DNA of 64,000 bases from Cellvibrionaceae bacterium (GTDB lineage Bacteria > Pseudomonadota > Gammaproteobacteria > Pseudomonadales > Cellvibrionaceae), in contig JANQJP010000089.1 of NCBI GenBank assembly GCA_028281575.1, forward strand, positions 36,737 through 100,736. Direction: 5' to 3'. The translations under genes were made by a program, and so were the position numbers. Shown here piece by piece: positions 56,390 to 64,000 of this stretch. Under the pieces are notes generated by a model. That model was not told the origin of the DNA. It made no database searches and worked only from the letters and a program-made list of their open reading frames with translations. The stretch's first letter is position 1. Every line of letters starts with the position of its first letter.

Positions 56390-58370
56390 GATCTAGAAAA
56401 GTTTGTTCAACGATGGAGTAAATCTCTGGGTTGGAAATTTTGAGTGACTCGATTTTGTCGAGATGACTACGCTCTACTGGAGCACCAAAGTCTAGTAGTA
56501 TTTTTATATAATTAAATACTCTCATTCGTTCTGCAAAATTTTCCTGATTGACAAGGTCAAGATTAATCGTTTCGAGATGGCCAAGCGATATATCTAAAGG
56601 GTCAATAACAGAGCCTTCGGGTTTTACAGGAACACCTAGCTCCACCAACCGCTTAAAAAGCTCAAAAGAATTTAACATTTTCGCTTGGATAGTAAGTGCA
56701 TTGTCCCCATATCCATCTGAAAAATACACATCCATGCCATATTGCAAAAAAATGTCAACTAAATCGGCCCTTCCAAAAAACGCCAGCGCCATAATGGTCG
56801 GTTCAGTGAGTTGCGCGCCTAACTTTAATAATTGAGTAATGTACGTTAATGATTGTTCTCCTGGCAGTGATAAGCCGAGCAAATAGGTTGGGGCTGTTTT
56901 ATCTTGATAAGTATTTTCAATTGTTTTAGCAACTTCCAAAGCATCATGCCACTTTCCCTGGTTTGTCAGCGATACCATCTCTTCAAACAGCTTGTCTTTT
57001 TCCGTCAGCTCTTCATGTGTAATTTCGCTCAGAGCTTCTTGCTCTTGCTTAAGAAGCTCTTCGAAAAATGTTTTCTTCTCTGCATCAATTTGAGCCTGGC
57101 GAACCTGCTTCTCATTTAGCGTTAGCTTTGAAGTATCAGTAACAAAGCGTTCGTCACCACCTATTAATATTTCTGGTTCAATGACTGAAATCTGGTGGTT
57201 GTCTTCGCAATAAAGCTCACTCTCGCGAGCTATATCAATGGCCTCATTGTATTTTTCAATAATTTTTCTTAGCGTTTTCGCATTATCGGTGACATGTTTT
57301 GGGTGAATATCAGAGTCTTTAATAAAATCTATTAAATAATGCTCCTCTTTAGGCAGCCAAGACAAAAGCTTATTTTTTGTCGTCGCAAATAGAGGAGCGA
57401 CACTGTTATCCTTGGCAAACTCAATAATATCAATCAGCTTGGCTAGCTGATCACCATCTACAGGTGCAGACAATACGTCAAGAATTGAAGCGTCTTCCGT
57501 TTTTATAGATACACCTCTTAGGTGAAACGCTTCTAGGAAACTTGGGCGCCCGTGCTTAGCTGCTAACAACGCAAGATTCATCTGAGTCGAACGCTCGCTC
57601 CACTCTTTAGATATATCTTCATCAACATTGCTCAACAGTATATTAAGCATCTCATCGCTATAACCGCGCTTAAGCGCATAAACAAGCGAGTAGTGGTCCG
57701 CTTTCAAGCCAACATTTAATAATTCTTCAAGATTATGCTGAGACAAATTTTTACTGTTTTGAATAATATAGCCAAGCTGAGATGAGTTCCAAAAATGTGC
57801 ATTGACTGGTATATCTCTATTACGTAACGCATCTATGATTTTGTTAATTCCTCCTTGTTCACTAGACGATTCAATAAGAGCGCTTTGTCTGGCTGAAAGC
57901 CTAGGGGTGTCATTTTTTCGCGAATAGAGCCCATAAATTTTATCAGATTTAAAAGAGCCAAAATGGCCAGAGCTTGCACTAACGACATCATCTTTAGAGA
58001 ATCCCGCCAGCTCACCGATAACAAGCGTATCCTGGTAAGGAATATCCATAGTCTCAAGCTGACGAAAAAAACCAATAATCTCACTGTTTTTTTTACGTTC
58101 AATATTGCTTAAATTTTTACCCTCTCGGACTAAATTTTGACAGTCGTCTGTTGTTAATGACAATTCGAATAAAGGTTTATTCCCTTTTTTAGTTTCACGC
58201 TTAGTGGTTGCCCGCGTATTTGTTAGATGCTCGGATACGCTGTTATGAGTATTCAGGCCTTTTGTCGTTTTATCAATGCTCGTTTGTTCCGTGCCGAAAA
58301 TCCAAAAATAACCTAGAAGTAGTATGCAAGCTAGTGCGAAAAATATCGAAAAGATTTTCCAGTTTTTCAA
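56379..58370 (-). CDS. Large membrane-anchored protein with ankyrin-like C terminus
   Basis: 663 residues from TTG 58370 (AAGGA upstream). One N-terminal helix FSIFFALACILLLGYFWIFG, a Thr/Lys linker, and a long helical extracytoplasmic body. There is a coiled-coil stretch at about 430-460. From about residue 500 come ankyrin-like units (TPTYLLGLSLPGEQSLTYIT, EPTIMALAFFGRADLVDIFL, LFKRLVELGVPV). Earlier segments (YSLVYALKRGYSDEMLNILL, LALLAAKHGRPSFLEAFHLR) may also be degenerate ankyrins. Role unknown; a partner or immunity-like role for the adjacent secreted proteins is speculation. Confidence 0.7.
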   Translation of the reverse strand: MKNWKIFSIFFALACILLLGYFWIFGTEQTSIDKTTKGLNTHNSVSEHLTNTRATTKRETKKGNKPLFELSLTTDDCQNLVREGKNLSNIERKKNSEIIGFFRQLETMDIPYQDTLVIGELAGFSKDDVVSASSGHFGSFKSDKIYGLYSRKNDTPRLSARQSALIESSSEQGGINKIIDALRNRDIPVNAHFWNSSQLGYIIQNSKNLSQHNLEELLNVGLKADHYSLVYALKRGYSDEMLNILLSNVDEDISKEWSERSTQMNLALLAAKHGRPSFLEAFHLRGVSIKTEDASILDVLSAPVDGDQLAKLIDIIEFAKDNSVAPLFATTKNKLLSWLPKEEHYLIDFIKDSDIHPKHVTDNAKTLRKIIEKYNEAIDIARESELYCEDNHQISVIEPEILIGGDERFVTDTSKLTLNEKQVRQAQIDAEKKTFFEELLKQEQEALSEITHEELTEKDKLFEEMVSLTNQGKWHDALEVAKTIENTYQDKTAPTYLLGLSLPGEQSLTYITQLLKLGAQLTEPTIMALAFFGRADLVDIFLQYGMDVYFSDGYGDNALTIQAKMLNSFELFKRLVELGVPVKPEGSVIDPLDISLGHLETINLDLVNQENFAERMRVFNYIKILLDFGAPVERSHLDKIESLKISNPEIYSIVEQTFLDLVI

Positions 58371-58502
58371 AACAAATTCCTTGTTGGTCAGATATTGGAA
58401 AATATAATGGGTTTTTTAAATGAGACAGGGTTTTTAAATAAAAAACATCCAAGAAGTTTTTTATTTAGGTGGTACGATTGACTTGGTTGCTAAACTCTAG
58501 CA

Positions 58503-58841
58503 TCATGTTTTCGATTTTAACAATAGTACTAGCTCTACCATTTTTTCTAATTTTTTTTCTAACTTTTTAAAATATTCAAATATCGTTAGGCCGGCACCTA
58601 TAAGAACAGCGCCCCAAAAGAAGTAATGGGAGGCAATAGATTCAAAGCCAATAACATCAAATTTGTTTATATAATATCCCAAGAACATAGAGGTGAGTGT
58701 GCCAAGTATCCAGCCAATTATAAAATTAAATCGGCTTCTTTCTAGTTTTTTTATTTCTTTGACTAGTTTTTGTGTTTTAATTTCTAAACTCACATTGTCA
58801 TCTGAATCAGCAAAAATAGTTTCACTTTTTAATGTAACCAT
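58503..58841 (-). CDS. Small two-TM protein (module 1)
   Basis: 112 residues. Charged N-terminal coiled coil (SLEIKTQKLVKEIKKLERSR), two helices (FIIGWILGTLTSMFLGYYI and HYFFWGAVLIGAGLTIFEYF), then a basic coiled-coil tail. A decayed paralogue lies at 54538-54844. The topology recalls small membrane accessory proteins such as holin-like or immunity proteins, but no family is recognised. Confidence 0.65.
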   Translation of the reverse strand: MVTLKSETIFADSDDNVSLEIKTQKLVKEIKKLERSRFNFIIGWILGTLTSMFLGYYINKFDVIGFESIASHYFFWGAVLIGAGLTIFEYFKKLEKKLEKMVELVLLLKSKT

Positions 58842-58862
58842 GCCTGAACTCCACTGTTGAAA

Positions 58863-59420
58863 TTAGTTGCATCTAGCAATCGAAGCTTGGGTTTGAGATA
58901 CGCACCAAGCCAACGCATCTTTTTTGAGGGATTCACAACTGGCTCTGCTACCTGCTGATGCACCGATTGTATAAGTAAACTTAAAAGGATCTGGAACTCT
59001 TAAAAAACCAAACCGTCCAAATATAGCAGCGGTGGTATAACATAACCAGTTTCCTGTCCCGCCATAAGTGGTCTCACACTTCTTGCCAACATCCTTAGCT
59101 TCATCAATACATTTTTTACGCTCTCTTTCCCTTCTTTCCTCTTCCTGTCGCCGCAATTCTTCTGCATTAGGGACAGATGGTGGAGTGAAAAAATTGCTTG
59201 CGTAACCAAAATCCCAGTCAAAAACATCTCTGTTTCTGAGTGGCTGATATCCTGTAACCACCATTTCCTCTACGTTGTTATTGCTATTATGGCAACCACT
59301 GCACTTCTTTTTTGAATTAGGCTTTGATAGCGACGTGGAGCTTAGTAGCGTCAGTACTACGAATACGGCAATTCTGGAGGCGTTAAATTTTATTTGATTG
59401 TGCAAAATGCAGACTTTCAT
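58863..59420 (-). CDS. Secreted Cys-rich protein with CxxCH and TonB-box-like motif
   Basis: 185 residues from ATG 59420. Signal peptide about residues 15-32 (AVFVVLTLLSSTSLS), then CSGCH, the haem-c attachment pattern, followed by NNNVEEMVVTGYQPLRNRDV. The EE-VVTG part looks like the N-terminal TonB-box/plug start of many receptors. A Glu/Arg-rich helix (LRRQEEERRERERKKCIDEA) and at least six further Cys follow, probably disulfide-linked. No known family. A near-copy with a premature stop is at 55877-56389. Confidence 0.7.
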   Translation of the reverse strand: MKVCILHNQIKFNASRIAVFVVLTLLSSTSLSKPNSKKKCSGCHNSNNNVEEMVVTGYQPLRNRDVFDWDFGYASNFFTPPSVPNAEELRRQEEERRERERKKCIDEAKDVGKKCETTYGGTGNWLCYTTAAIFGRFGFLRVPDPFKFTYTIGASAGSRASCESLKKDALAWCVSQTQASIARCN

Positions 59421-59702
59421 CCTTTTTTCCTTATCTTATCGTTGAATCAGTACTCTCCATAGTTTCACGGAGTAAAACGCTATCGATGAGGGTACATACT
59501 TTTTTCATCAAAAACAATAATCTTAATGATTGTGATTGTCATTTATAAATATGATAGTTCTGTGTCAGATGCCTGTTGAAGTTGGGCCGCGGTATATGTG
59601 AGAGTGATATTGGCGCGAGTTTAGTCCTTTTGTTTTTTATGAAATCGCTTGCCAAAAGGTGTTCGTATATAGTGTCGAACTATCTACGTTTGGGAATAGC
59701 GA

Positions 59703-60653
59703 ATGAACGAAGACAAAATCCCCGTTGGTATCAGCTCGTGTTTGCTTGGGCAGGAAGTGCGCTATAACGGTGGACATAAGCGTTCGCGTGTGTGCCTGAA
59801 TTCGTTTGCTCGTGTGTTTGATTACCGTGCGTTTTGTCCTGAGGTGGCGATTGGTATGGGGGTGCCGAGGGAGGCGATTCGCCTTGTCGATGCGCCTGAT
59901 TCGCCGCGTGTTGTTGGCACTAAGACACCGACACTTGATGTGACAGATGAACTCTACGCCTATGGACTGGAAGTGGGGCGAACGAGTGAAGACTTGTCTG
60001 GTTATATCTTAATGAAAAACTCGCCGAGCTGTGGTTTGTACAGCGCAAAAGTGTATCGCGGTGAGAGTCCGTTGCCGGGAAAACATGCGGGTATGTTTGT
60101 GCGTGGTTTGCGCCATACACAACCGCTGTTGCCGATGGAAGAGGAGGGGCGTCTTAATGATCCTGTTTTGCGCGAAAATTTTATTGCTGCTGTTTACGCC
60201 TATCATGATTGGCGGACGAATTTTATGGTTGAACCCTCACCAAACGCCCTTGTGGCATTTCACTCAAAATATAAATTTTTGGTGATGGCACATGGACAGG
60301 CACCCTACAAACAATTAGGCAGAATTGTTGCCGATGCAGGTGCATCAGGGTTTGATGAGCGTATTAATGCCTATATTGCCGCACTTATGGAAACGTTGAA
60401 AAAACCGGCTTCTCGAAAAGGACACGTGAATACCTTATTCCACATTCTCGGTTATTTACGCGATACTGTTGCAGGTGATGTTAGAGAAGATATTCACCGC
60501 GTAATAGAATCGTATCGGCTTGGTTTTGTTAACCTTTCTGTACCCGCAACCATGTTGCATCACTATGTGAAACGTTTTGGTAGCGATTATGTCAATGAGC
60601 AGGCTTACCTAAATCCTTATAGCGAAGAGTTGGGTTTGCGAAATACTATTTAG
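59703..60653 (+). CDS. DUF523 and DUF1722 fusion protein
   Basis: 316 residues. N-terminal DUF523 (VGISSCLLGQEVRYNGGHKR, AFCPEVAIGMGVPRE, ILMKNSPSCGL) has the Cys residues thought to hold an Fe-S cluster in the thiouracil desulfurase TudS group. C-terminal DUF1722/YbgA starts near residue 195 (ALVAFHSKYKFLVMAHGQAP). Fusions of this kind often sit near photolyase genes, but none is here. Cytosolic; substrate unproven. Confidence 0.92.
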   Translation: MNEDKIPVGISSCLLGQEVRYNGGHKRSRVCLNSFARVFDYRAFCPEVAIGMGVPREAIRLVDAPDSPRVVGTKTPTLDVTDELYAYGLEVGRTSEDLSGYILMKNSPSCGLYSAKVYRGESPLPGKHAGMFVRGLRHTQPLLPMEEEGRLNDPVLRENFIAAVYAYHDWRTNFMVEPSPNALVAFHSKYKFLVMAHGQAPYKQLGRIVADAGASGFDERINAYIAALMETLKKPASRKGHVNTLFHILGYLRDTVAGDVREDIHRVIESYRLGFVNLSVPATMLHHYVKRFGSDYVNEQAYLNPYSEELGLRNTI

Positions 60654-60674
60654 TAAATTCGAGGTGCATTTAGT

Positions 60675-60822
60675 ATAAAAACTTCAGCAACCTGTGCCTT
60701 CGAAACGTTTGCGTGCCGGTGATATGTTCAAAAAACGCATGAATATGTCCCTATAGCTCCGGCAATTCATCCCTGAATTGACGGTTTTTGAACATATCAC
60801 CGGCACGCAAACGCGTATGTGT
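60675..60822. repeat. Palindromic repeat family B, copy 2 (inverted)
   Basis: Reverse complement matches the 41000-41142 copy over its length, including GGTGATATGTTC, TCAATTCAGGGATGAATTG and GAACATATCACCGG. It lies between the DUF523 and cysH-like genes, which converge, and could act as a bidirectional transcript end. Confidence 0.8.
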
Positions 60823-60876
60823 CAAAATTGAGAGGAAATTTTTCTTAAATGTACCACGGGTTTTAGTAAAGCCCTC

Positions 60877-61512
60877 TTACTCCAGATGTAAGCCGCACTC
60901 TCGGTGTTTTTCGACTTTGGTCGGGTCGTAATAGTTCTCAACAATGGGTAGGTCGTTTTCCACCAGATATTCTTCCATATCGAGTTCCGTCCAGTGGAAA
61001 AAAGGCGAAACTTTTAAGCAATTAAATTTATGGTCTTCGATAAGAATATTGAGTGAGGTTCTAAATTCGGTTTGGTCTTTGCGTAAAGAGGTTAGCCATA
61101 GGTCAGGTTTGTGTTCGTTAAAGGCGCGCGCAAAAGGTTCGAGTTTTACTTCTTCAACAAATGCTTTGTGCGCATCTGCATTTTCAAGAGAAGGTACACC
61201 ATTGTAAATTGTTTCGCGTCGACTGCGCGTCACTTTGGGTGTGTAATAGTGCATATTTAGCTTTAGTTTTTTTGTTAATTCCTTGCCGACTAAATAGGTT
61301 TCTTCGGTATTGTAACCATGATCTATGCAAATTACAGGTGTAGACGGCGCTATTCTACTAACATGATGTAAAAGTACGGCTTCGTAAGGCCCGAAATTTG
61401 TTGTGGCGAGGCAAGCTGTATCGTGCTCCAGCGTCCACCTAATAATGGTTTCTGCCGAAGAATCACGTAGTTCATGGTTTAGCTCGTTTAGTTTTCTATG
61501 TGAGTACAACAT
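60877..61512 (-). CDS. Phosphoadenosine phosphosulfate reductase-like protein
   Basis: 211 residues, shorter than E. coli CysH (244). It keeps the PP-loop-type start (TTNFGPYEAVLLHHVSRIAP), the IDHGYNTEETY strand, FHWTELDMEEYL and a C-terminal RECGLH with the catalytic Cys. It lacks the paired CC/CxxC of APS reductases. The usual GAED and SIGD-type substrate segments are altered, so it may be a diverged member with another substrate. Seven nt after a small ORF downstream of fumC, so probably the last gene of that operon. Confidence 0.8.
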   Translation of the reverse strand: MLYSHRKLNELNHELRDSSAETIIRWTLEHDTACLATTNFGPYEAVLLHHVSRIAPSTPVICIDHGYNTEETYLVGKELTKKLKLNMHYYTPKVTRSRRETIYNGVPSLENADAHKAFVEEVKLEPFARAFNEHKPDLWLTSLRKDQTEFRTSLNILIEDHKFNCLKVSPFFHWTELDMEEYLVENDLPIVENYYDPTKVEKHRECGLHLE

Positions 61513-61519
61513 AATGTAT

Positions 61520-61726
61520 TTAATCGATGGTGTGTGGTTTTACAAGGCTCTTATTTGGGTTGGAAAATATTTGCTGCATTGCAATATTAAAACCTAAAGC
61601 GCGTGCTTCCTGTTGGAGTTGAATAACACGTTCTTCATCTGATTTTTGAGCGTTATCAACAATCGCAACTTGAAGAAGCGTGATTTCTTGTAAAATCGCG
61701 TTTAAACGTTTTTTTAAACTTTGCAT
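61520..61726 (-). CDS. Small coiled-coil hypothetical protein
   Basis: 68 residues, mostly one amphipathic helix (LKKRLNAILQEITLLQVAIV, RVIQLQQEARALGFN). No family recognised. Lies 48 bp after fumC and 7 bp before the cysH-like gene in the same direction, so its reality is supported by tight spacing. Confidence 0.6.
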   Translation of the reverse strand: MQSLKKRLNAILQEITLLQVAIVDNAQKSDEERVIQLQQEARALGFNIAMQQIFSNPNKSLVKPHTID

Positions 61727-61774
61727 AACATTTTAGTTGTTTTATCTACGATAAATGGTTTTGATGGATTTAAT

Positions 61775-63166
61775 CTAGGTGTCTGGATTGTCGTCTTTGC
61801 CAGTTAACCGTTTGGGGTCGAGCAAATGCGTTAGTTCTGCTCTTGAAAGCGCTGTCTGTTCTTCCGCAACATCAATAATTGGGCGCTTACTGGTGTATGC
61901 CATTTTGGCAATTTCCGCCGCCTTTAAATAGCCGATAATTGGGTTTAAAGCTGTCACAAGTATTGGGTTGCGCGATAATGCTTCTTCTAATTTTTCTTCA
62001 TTGACTTTAAACGAATGTATGGCTTTATCTGCAAGCAGGCGGGTGGCGTTACTCAGTAGTGTAATGCTGGAAAGCAGATTTTGTGCAATAAGGGGTAAGC
62101 AAACATTTAATTCAAAATTGCCCGATTGGCCGCCAACGGTAATGGCTGTGTCATTGCCGATAACCTGGGCTGATGCCATGACAGCGGCTTCTGGAATTAC
62201 GGGGTTAACCTTGCCAGGCATAATCGACGACCCCGGTTGCAAGGCTTCAAGTTCAATTTCACCTAAACCCGCTAATGGGCCGGAGTTCATCCAGCGTAAA
62301 TCGTTGGCAATTTTAATGATGCTGACAGCAACGGCTTTTAGTTGGCTCGACAATGACACAGCGATGTCTTGTGTGCTGATGTGCGTAAAAAAGTTTTTCG
62401 CCGGATTAAATTGGGCGTTTGCTTGTTGGTTTAAATAACGGCAAAAAAGCTCAGCGAACTTAGGATCAGAATTTACGCCTGTACCAACAGCGGTGCCGCC
62501 TTGTGCCAGGGTGCGCAAATCTTTTCGTACGTTTAATAATCTGGCAACATGGCTGTCTATTTGATCTACCCAGGTATTTAGGCTTTGGTCGAAACGCACG
62601 GGCATTGCATCCATTAGATGCGTACGACCCGTTTTTACATGGTGTTTCACGCTTTCGGCTTTTGCTCGCGTGATGTCCATAAAATGTTTTAATGCAGGGA
62701 TTAACGCGTTGTCTAGTGCGAGCGCAGCGCTTACGTGAATTGCGGTTGGTATTACGTCGTTGCTACTTTGTCCTGCATTTACATGATCATTTGCACTTAT
62801 AGCGTTTTGGTTGATTTCGGACGCAAGTGTCGCCAGCACTTCGTTAACATTCATGTTGCTGCTTGTGCCAGAGCCCGTCTGAAATATGTCGACAGGAAAG
62901 TGCCGCATAAGTTCTGGGTCTTCTAGCAAACTTTTTGCTGCTTGCTCGATTGCGTTGGCAGCTTCAGGTGCAAGCACGTCGAGCTCTCTATTGGCTTTGG
63001 CTGCAGCGCTTTTAATAAACAGCAGCGCGCGAATAAAACCTTCAGGCATGGTTTGAAAACTGATGGGAAAATTGTTGATGGCTCTTTGCGTTTGTGCGCC
63101 ATACAGAGCATTAGCAGGTACTTCTAATTCGCCCATGCTGTCTTTTACAGTTCTAGTCTCGTTCAT
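61775..63166 (-). CDS. fumC: Class II fumarate hydratase
   Basis: 463 residues. Iron-free fumarase/aspartase superfamily: GSGTSSNMNVNEVLA, the catalytic His segment TGRTHLMDAMPV, and the family signature GSSIMPGKVNPVIPEA. Interconverts fumarate and malate when iron is scarce and the Fe-S fumarases fail. In P. aeruginosa fumC sits in a Fur-controlled operon behind fagA; here an unknown 125-aa gene and a Fur-like site stand in the same place. Confidence 0.97.
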   Translation of the reverse strand: MNETRTVKDSMGELEVPANALYGAQTQRAINNFPISFQTMPEGFIRALLFIKSAAAKANRELDVLAPEAANAIEQAAKSLLEDPELMRHFPVDIFQTGSGTSSNMNVNEVLATLASEINQNAISANDHVNAGQSSNDVIPTAIHVSAALALDNALIPALKHFMDITRAKAESVKHHVKTGRTHLMDAMPVRFDQSLNTWVDQIDSHVARLLNVRKDLRTLAQGGTAVGTGVNSDPKFAELFCRYLNQQANAQFNPAKNFFTHISTQDIAVSLSSQLKAVAVSIIKIANDLRWMNSGPLAGLGEIELEALQPGSSIMPGKVNPVIPEAAVMASAQVIGNDTAITVGGQSGNFELNVCLPLIAQNLLSSITLLSNATRLLADKAIHSFKVNEEKLEEALSRNPILVTALNPIIGYLKAAEIAKMAYTSKRPIIDVAEEQTALSRAELTHLLDPKRLTGKDDNPDT

Positions 63167-63204
63167 ATCTCATTCCTTATTCTTATGTTGAAAGCCCGGT
63201 AGCG

Positions 63205-63582
63205 CTACTCATATATAACTTTGATGCGTCTAGCTCGGGAGATTAGGCGATTAACTTCAATTCTGCGTGCTTCGGAATCCGCCAGGCGTCCTAATGCCAA
63301 AATAGGGTGGTGAAGATGGTTGAGGCACAGTTCTCGCCAGTGTGCCTTGATTTCAGTATCTTCGATCGTATCAAACAGCAGTTCACACTGACGCAATAGG
63401 CGTGCGCGCTTGCCGAGGATATCGCTATTTTGAGCCTGGTTCTCCAGGCGCAAAAATTGCCCGAGCAGGCTGGGATTGTTTGGCTCTTCTGCTCTGCGGA
63501 CCTTGCGTCTTAATATCTCAAGCTGCAAAAAGTCCGGGAGTTTCTTTGTATCAATATCAATCGATCTCATAGCTGTTTGCAT
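63205..63582 (-). CDS. Hypothetical protein upstream of fumC (FagA-like position)
   Basis: 125 residues from 63582, or 121 from ATG 63570. All-helical, charged and soluble (LPDFLQLEILRRKVRRAEEP, LREL-type C-terminal helices with ADSEARRIEVNRLISRA). No family recognised. It is 38 bp upstream of fumC on the same strand and follows a Fur-like site, the place of fagA in pseudomonads. The equivalence is inference from position only. TATAAT at 63591-63596 (minus strand) is a likely -10. Confidence 0.65.
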   Translation of the reverse strand: MQTAMRSIDIDTKKLPDFLQLEILRRKVRRAEEPNNPSLLGQFLRLENQAQNSDILGKRARLLRQCELLFDTIEDTEIKAHWRELCLNHLHHPILALGRLADSEARRIEVNRLISRARRIKVIYE

Positions 63583-63618
63583 AAAACGATTATAACAATT
63601 AAAGGTTAATACTAATAT

Positions 63619-63641
63619 AAATAATAATCATTTGCATTATT
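63619..63641 (-). promoter_or_regulatory. Fur-like site before the fumC operon
   Basis: AATAATCATTTGCATTATT has 6-bp mirrored ends AATAAT/ATTATT and about 13 of 19 matches to the Fur consensus. It sits 37 bp upstream of the first gene. Confidence 0.5.
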
Positions 63642-63732
63642 GTGGCGATGTTTATCTACCAAAATAGTCTACAAGTCTTGTTGCAGCAGAGCGACGTAAC
63701 TAGGCATTGTTTTAAAAGTGAAGAATCGATCT

Positions 63733-63761
63733 TGACCCTGGTAAAGCTCATCCCTATAATT
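63733..63761 (+). promoter_or_regulatory. Strong promoter of the tRNA-fMet unit
   Basis: TTGACC (63733-63738), 17 nt, TATAAT (63756-63761), followed by a GC-rich discriminator CGCGCCC, typical of stringently controlled tRNA genes. Transcription would start near 63768 and cross the tRNA-like sequence before reaching the tRNA. Confidence 0.75.
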
Positions 63762-63797
63762 CGCGCCCTTGATCGGCATATGTCGTTCAAATACAGG

Positions 63798-63881
63798 TGC
63801 GGGGCGGACAGTCTGGTAGTTCTTTGGGCTCCCAAACCGCAAGAGCCGAAGGGAGCAACGACCTTCGGGTTCTGAGCCCGC
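63798..63881 (+). pseudogene. Scrambled tRNA-fMet copy
   Basis: 63798-63838 aligns directly with the first half of the real tRNA (TGCGGGGCGGA, TCTGGTAGTTC, GGGCTC), but the anticodon loop reads CTCCCAA. 63856-63881 is instead the reverse complement of the real anticodon arm and variable region (24 of 26 positions). It cannot make a normal tRNA. Confidence 0.65.
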
Positions 63882-63923
63882 TACGTTAATTGTGGTGAGT
63901 TCTCTGAAAGTGTTGCATGCAGG

Positions 63924-64000
<77 letters not shown>

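Noticed and set aside
59505..59545. Fur-like sequence before the DUF523 gene
   Set aside because: Only loose inverted AATGA/TCATT pieces; match to the Fur consensus is too weak and the gene has no iron link beyond a possible Fe-S cluster.
63642..63875. Open frame of 77 codons before the tRNA
   Set aside because: It runs through the tRNA promoter and the tRNA-like sequence; no RBS and no protein-like composition.

Overview
The window is a chromosomal segment from a gammaproteobacterium. Gene content and order point to the Cellvibrionaceae or relatives (Saccharophagus/Teredinibacter-like), with a Pseudomonas-like core block. The placement is inference from protein motifs and synteny; no database search was possible.

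Layout. 1-7.6 kb: cut-off RND/MMPL exporter, twin-FHA protein, ubiX, mpl, a DUF6316-like protein, a membrane pyrophosphatase (hppA) and a divergent soluble one (ppa). 7.6-11.2 kb: palindromic repeats among small genes (repeat-containing hypothetical, HAD phosphatase, M15 peptidase, TfoX-C protein, Rieske protein). 11.4-21.7 kb: conserved block dksA-gluQRS-[small membrane ORF]-cbrA-cbrB-[RNA]-pcnB-folK-dNK-panB, the Pseudomonas order. The cbrB-pcnB gap holds a sigma54 promoter, an upstream palindrome and an A-rich transcript unit that looks like the Hfq-titrating sRNA CrcZ. 22-30 kb: ppc, parDE, glyA, nhaA, ettA, DUF805. 30.6-37.6 kb: six-gene RDD/SpoIIM/DUF4129/DUF4350/MoxR/DUF58 operon. 37.8-40.8 kb: peroxiredoxin, two PilZ proteins, radA. 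40.8-41.6 kb: three stacked palindromic or terminal-inverted-repeat elements.

41.5-53.5 kb is an iron-acquisition region: PepSY membrane protein, haem-type TonB-dependent receptor, ApbE-DUF2271 fusion, EF-hand protein and DUF4198 on one strand, and a complete TonB2 system (DUF3450, TtpC-type ExbB, ExbB, ExbD, TonB, TPR) on the other. A large Fur-type palindrome lies between the two arms and another Fur box precedes the receptor.

53.5-59.4 kb is an AT-rich accessory patch with a duplicated, partly decayed module of secreted Cys-rich CxxCH proteins, small two-TM proteins and membrane-anchored repeat proteins. I recognise no known system in it. 59.7-63.6 kb: DUF523/DUF1722 protein and a probable iron-starvation operon (125-aa ORF, fumC, small ORF, divergent cysH-like gene) with a Fur-like site. 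The window ends exactly at the 3' end of an initiator tRNA gene, preceded by a strong GC-discriminator promoter and a scrambled tRNA copy partly antisense to the real anticodon arm.

The best candidates for something new are the CrcZ-like RNA outside Pseudomonas, the duplicated CxxCH/repeat-protein module, the tRNA-fMet decoy, and the CTAG-targeting short elements placed at stop codons.
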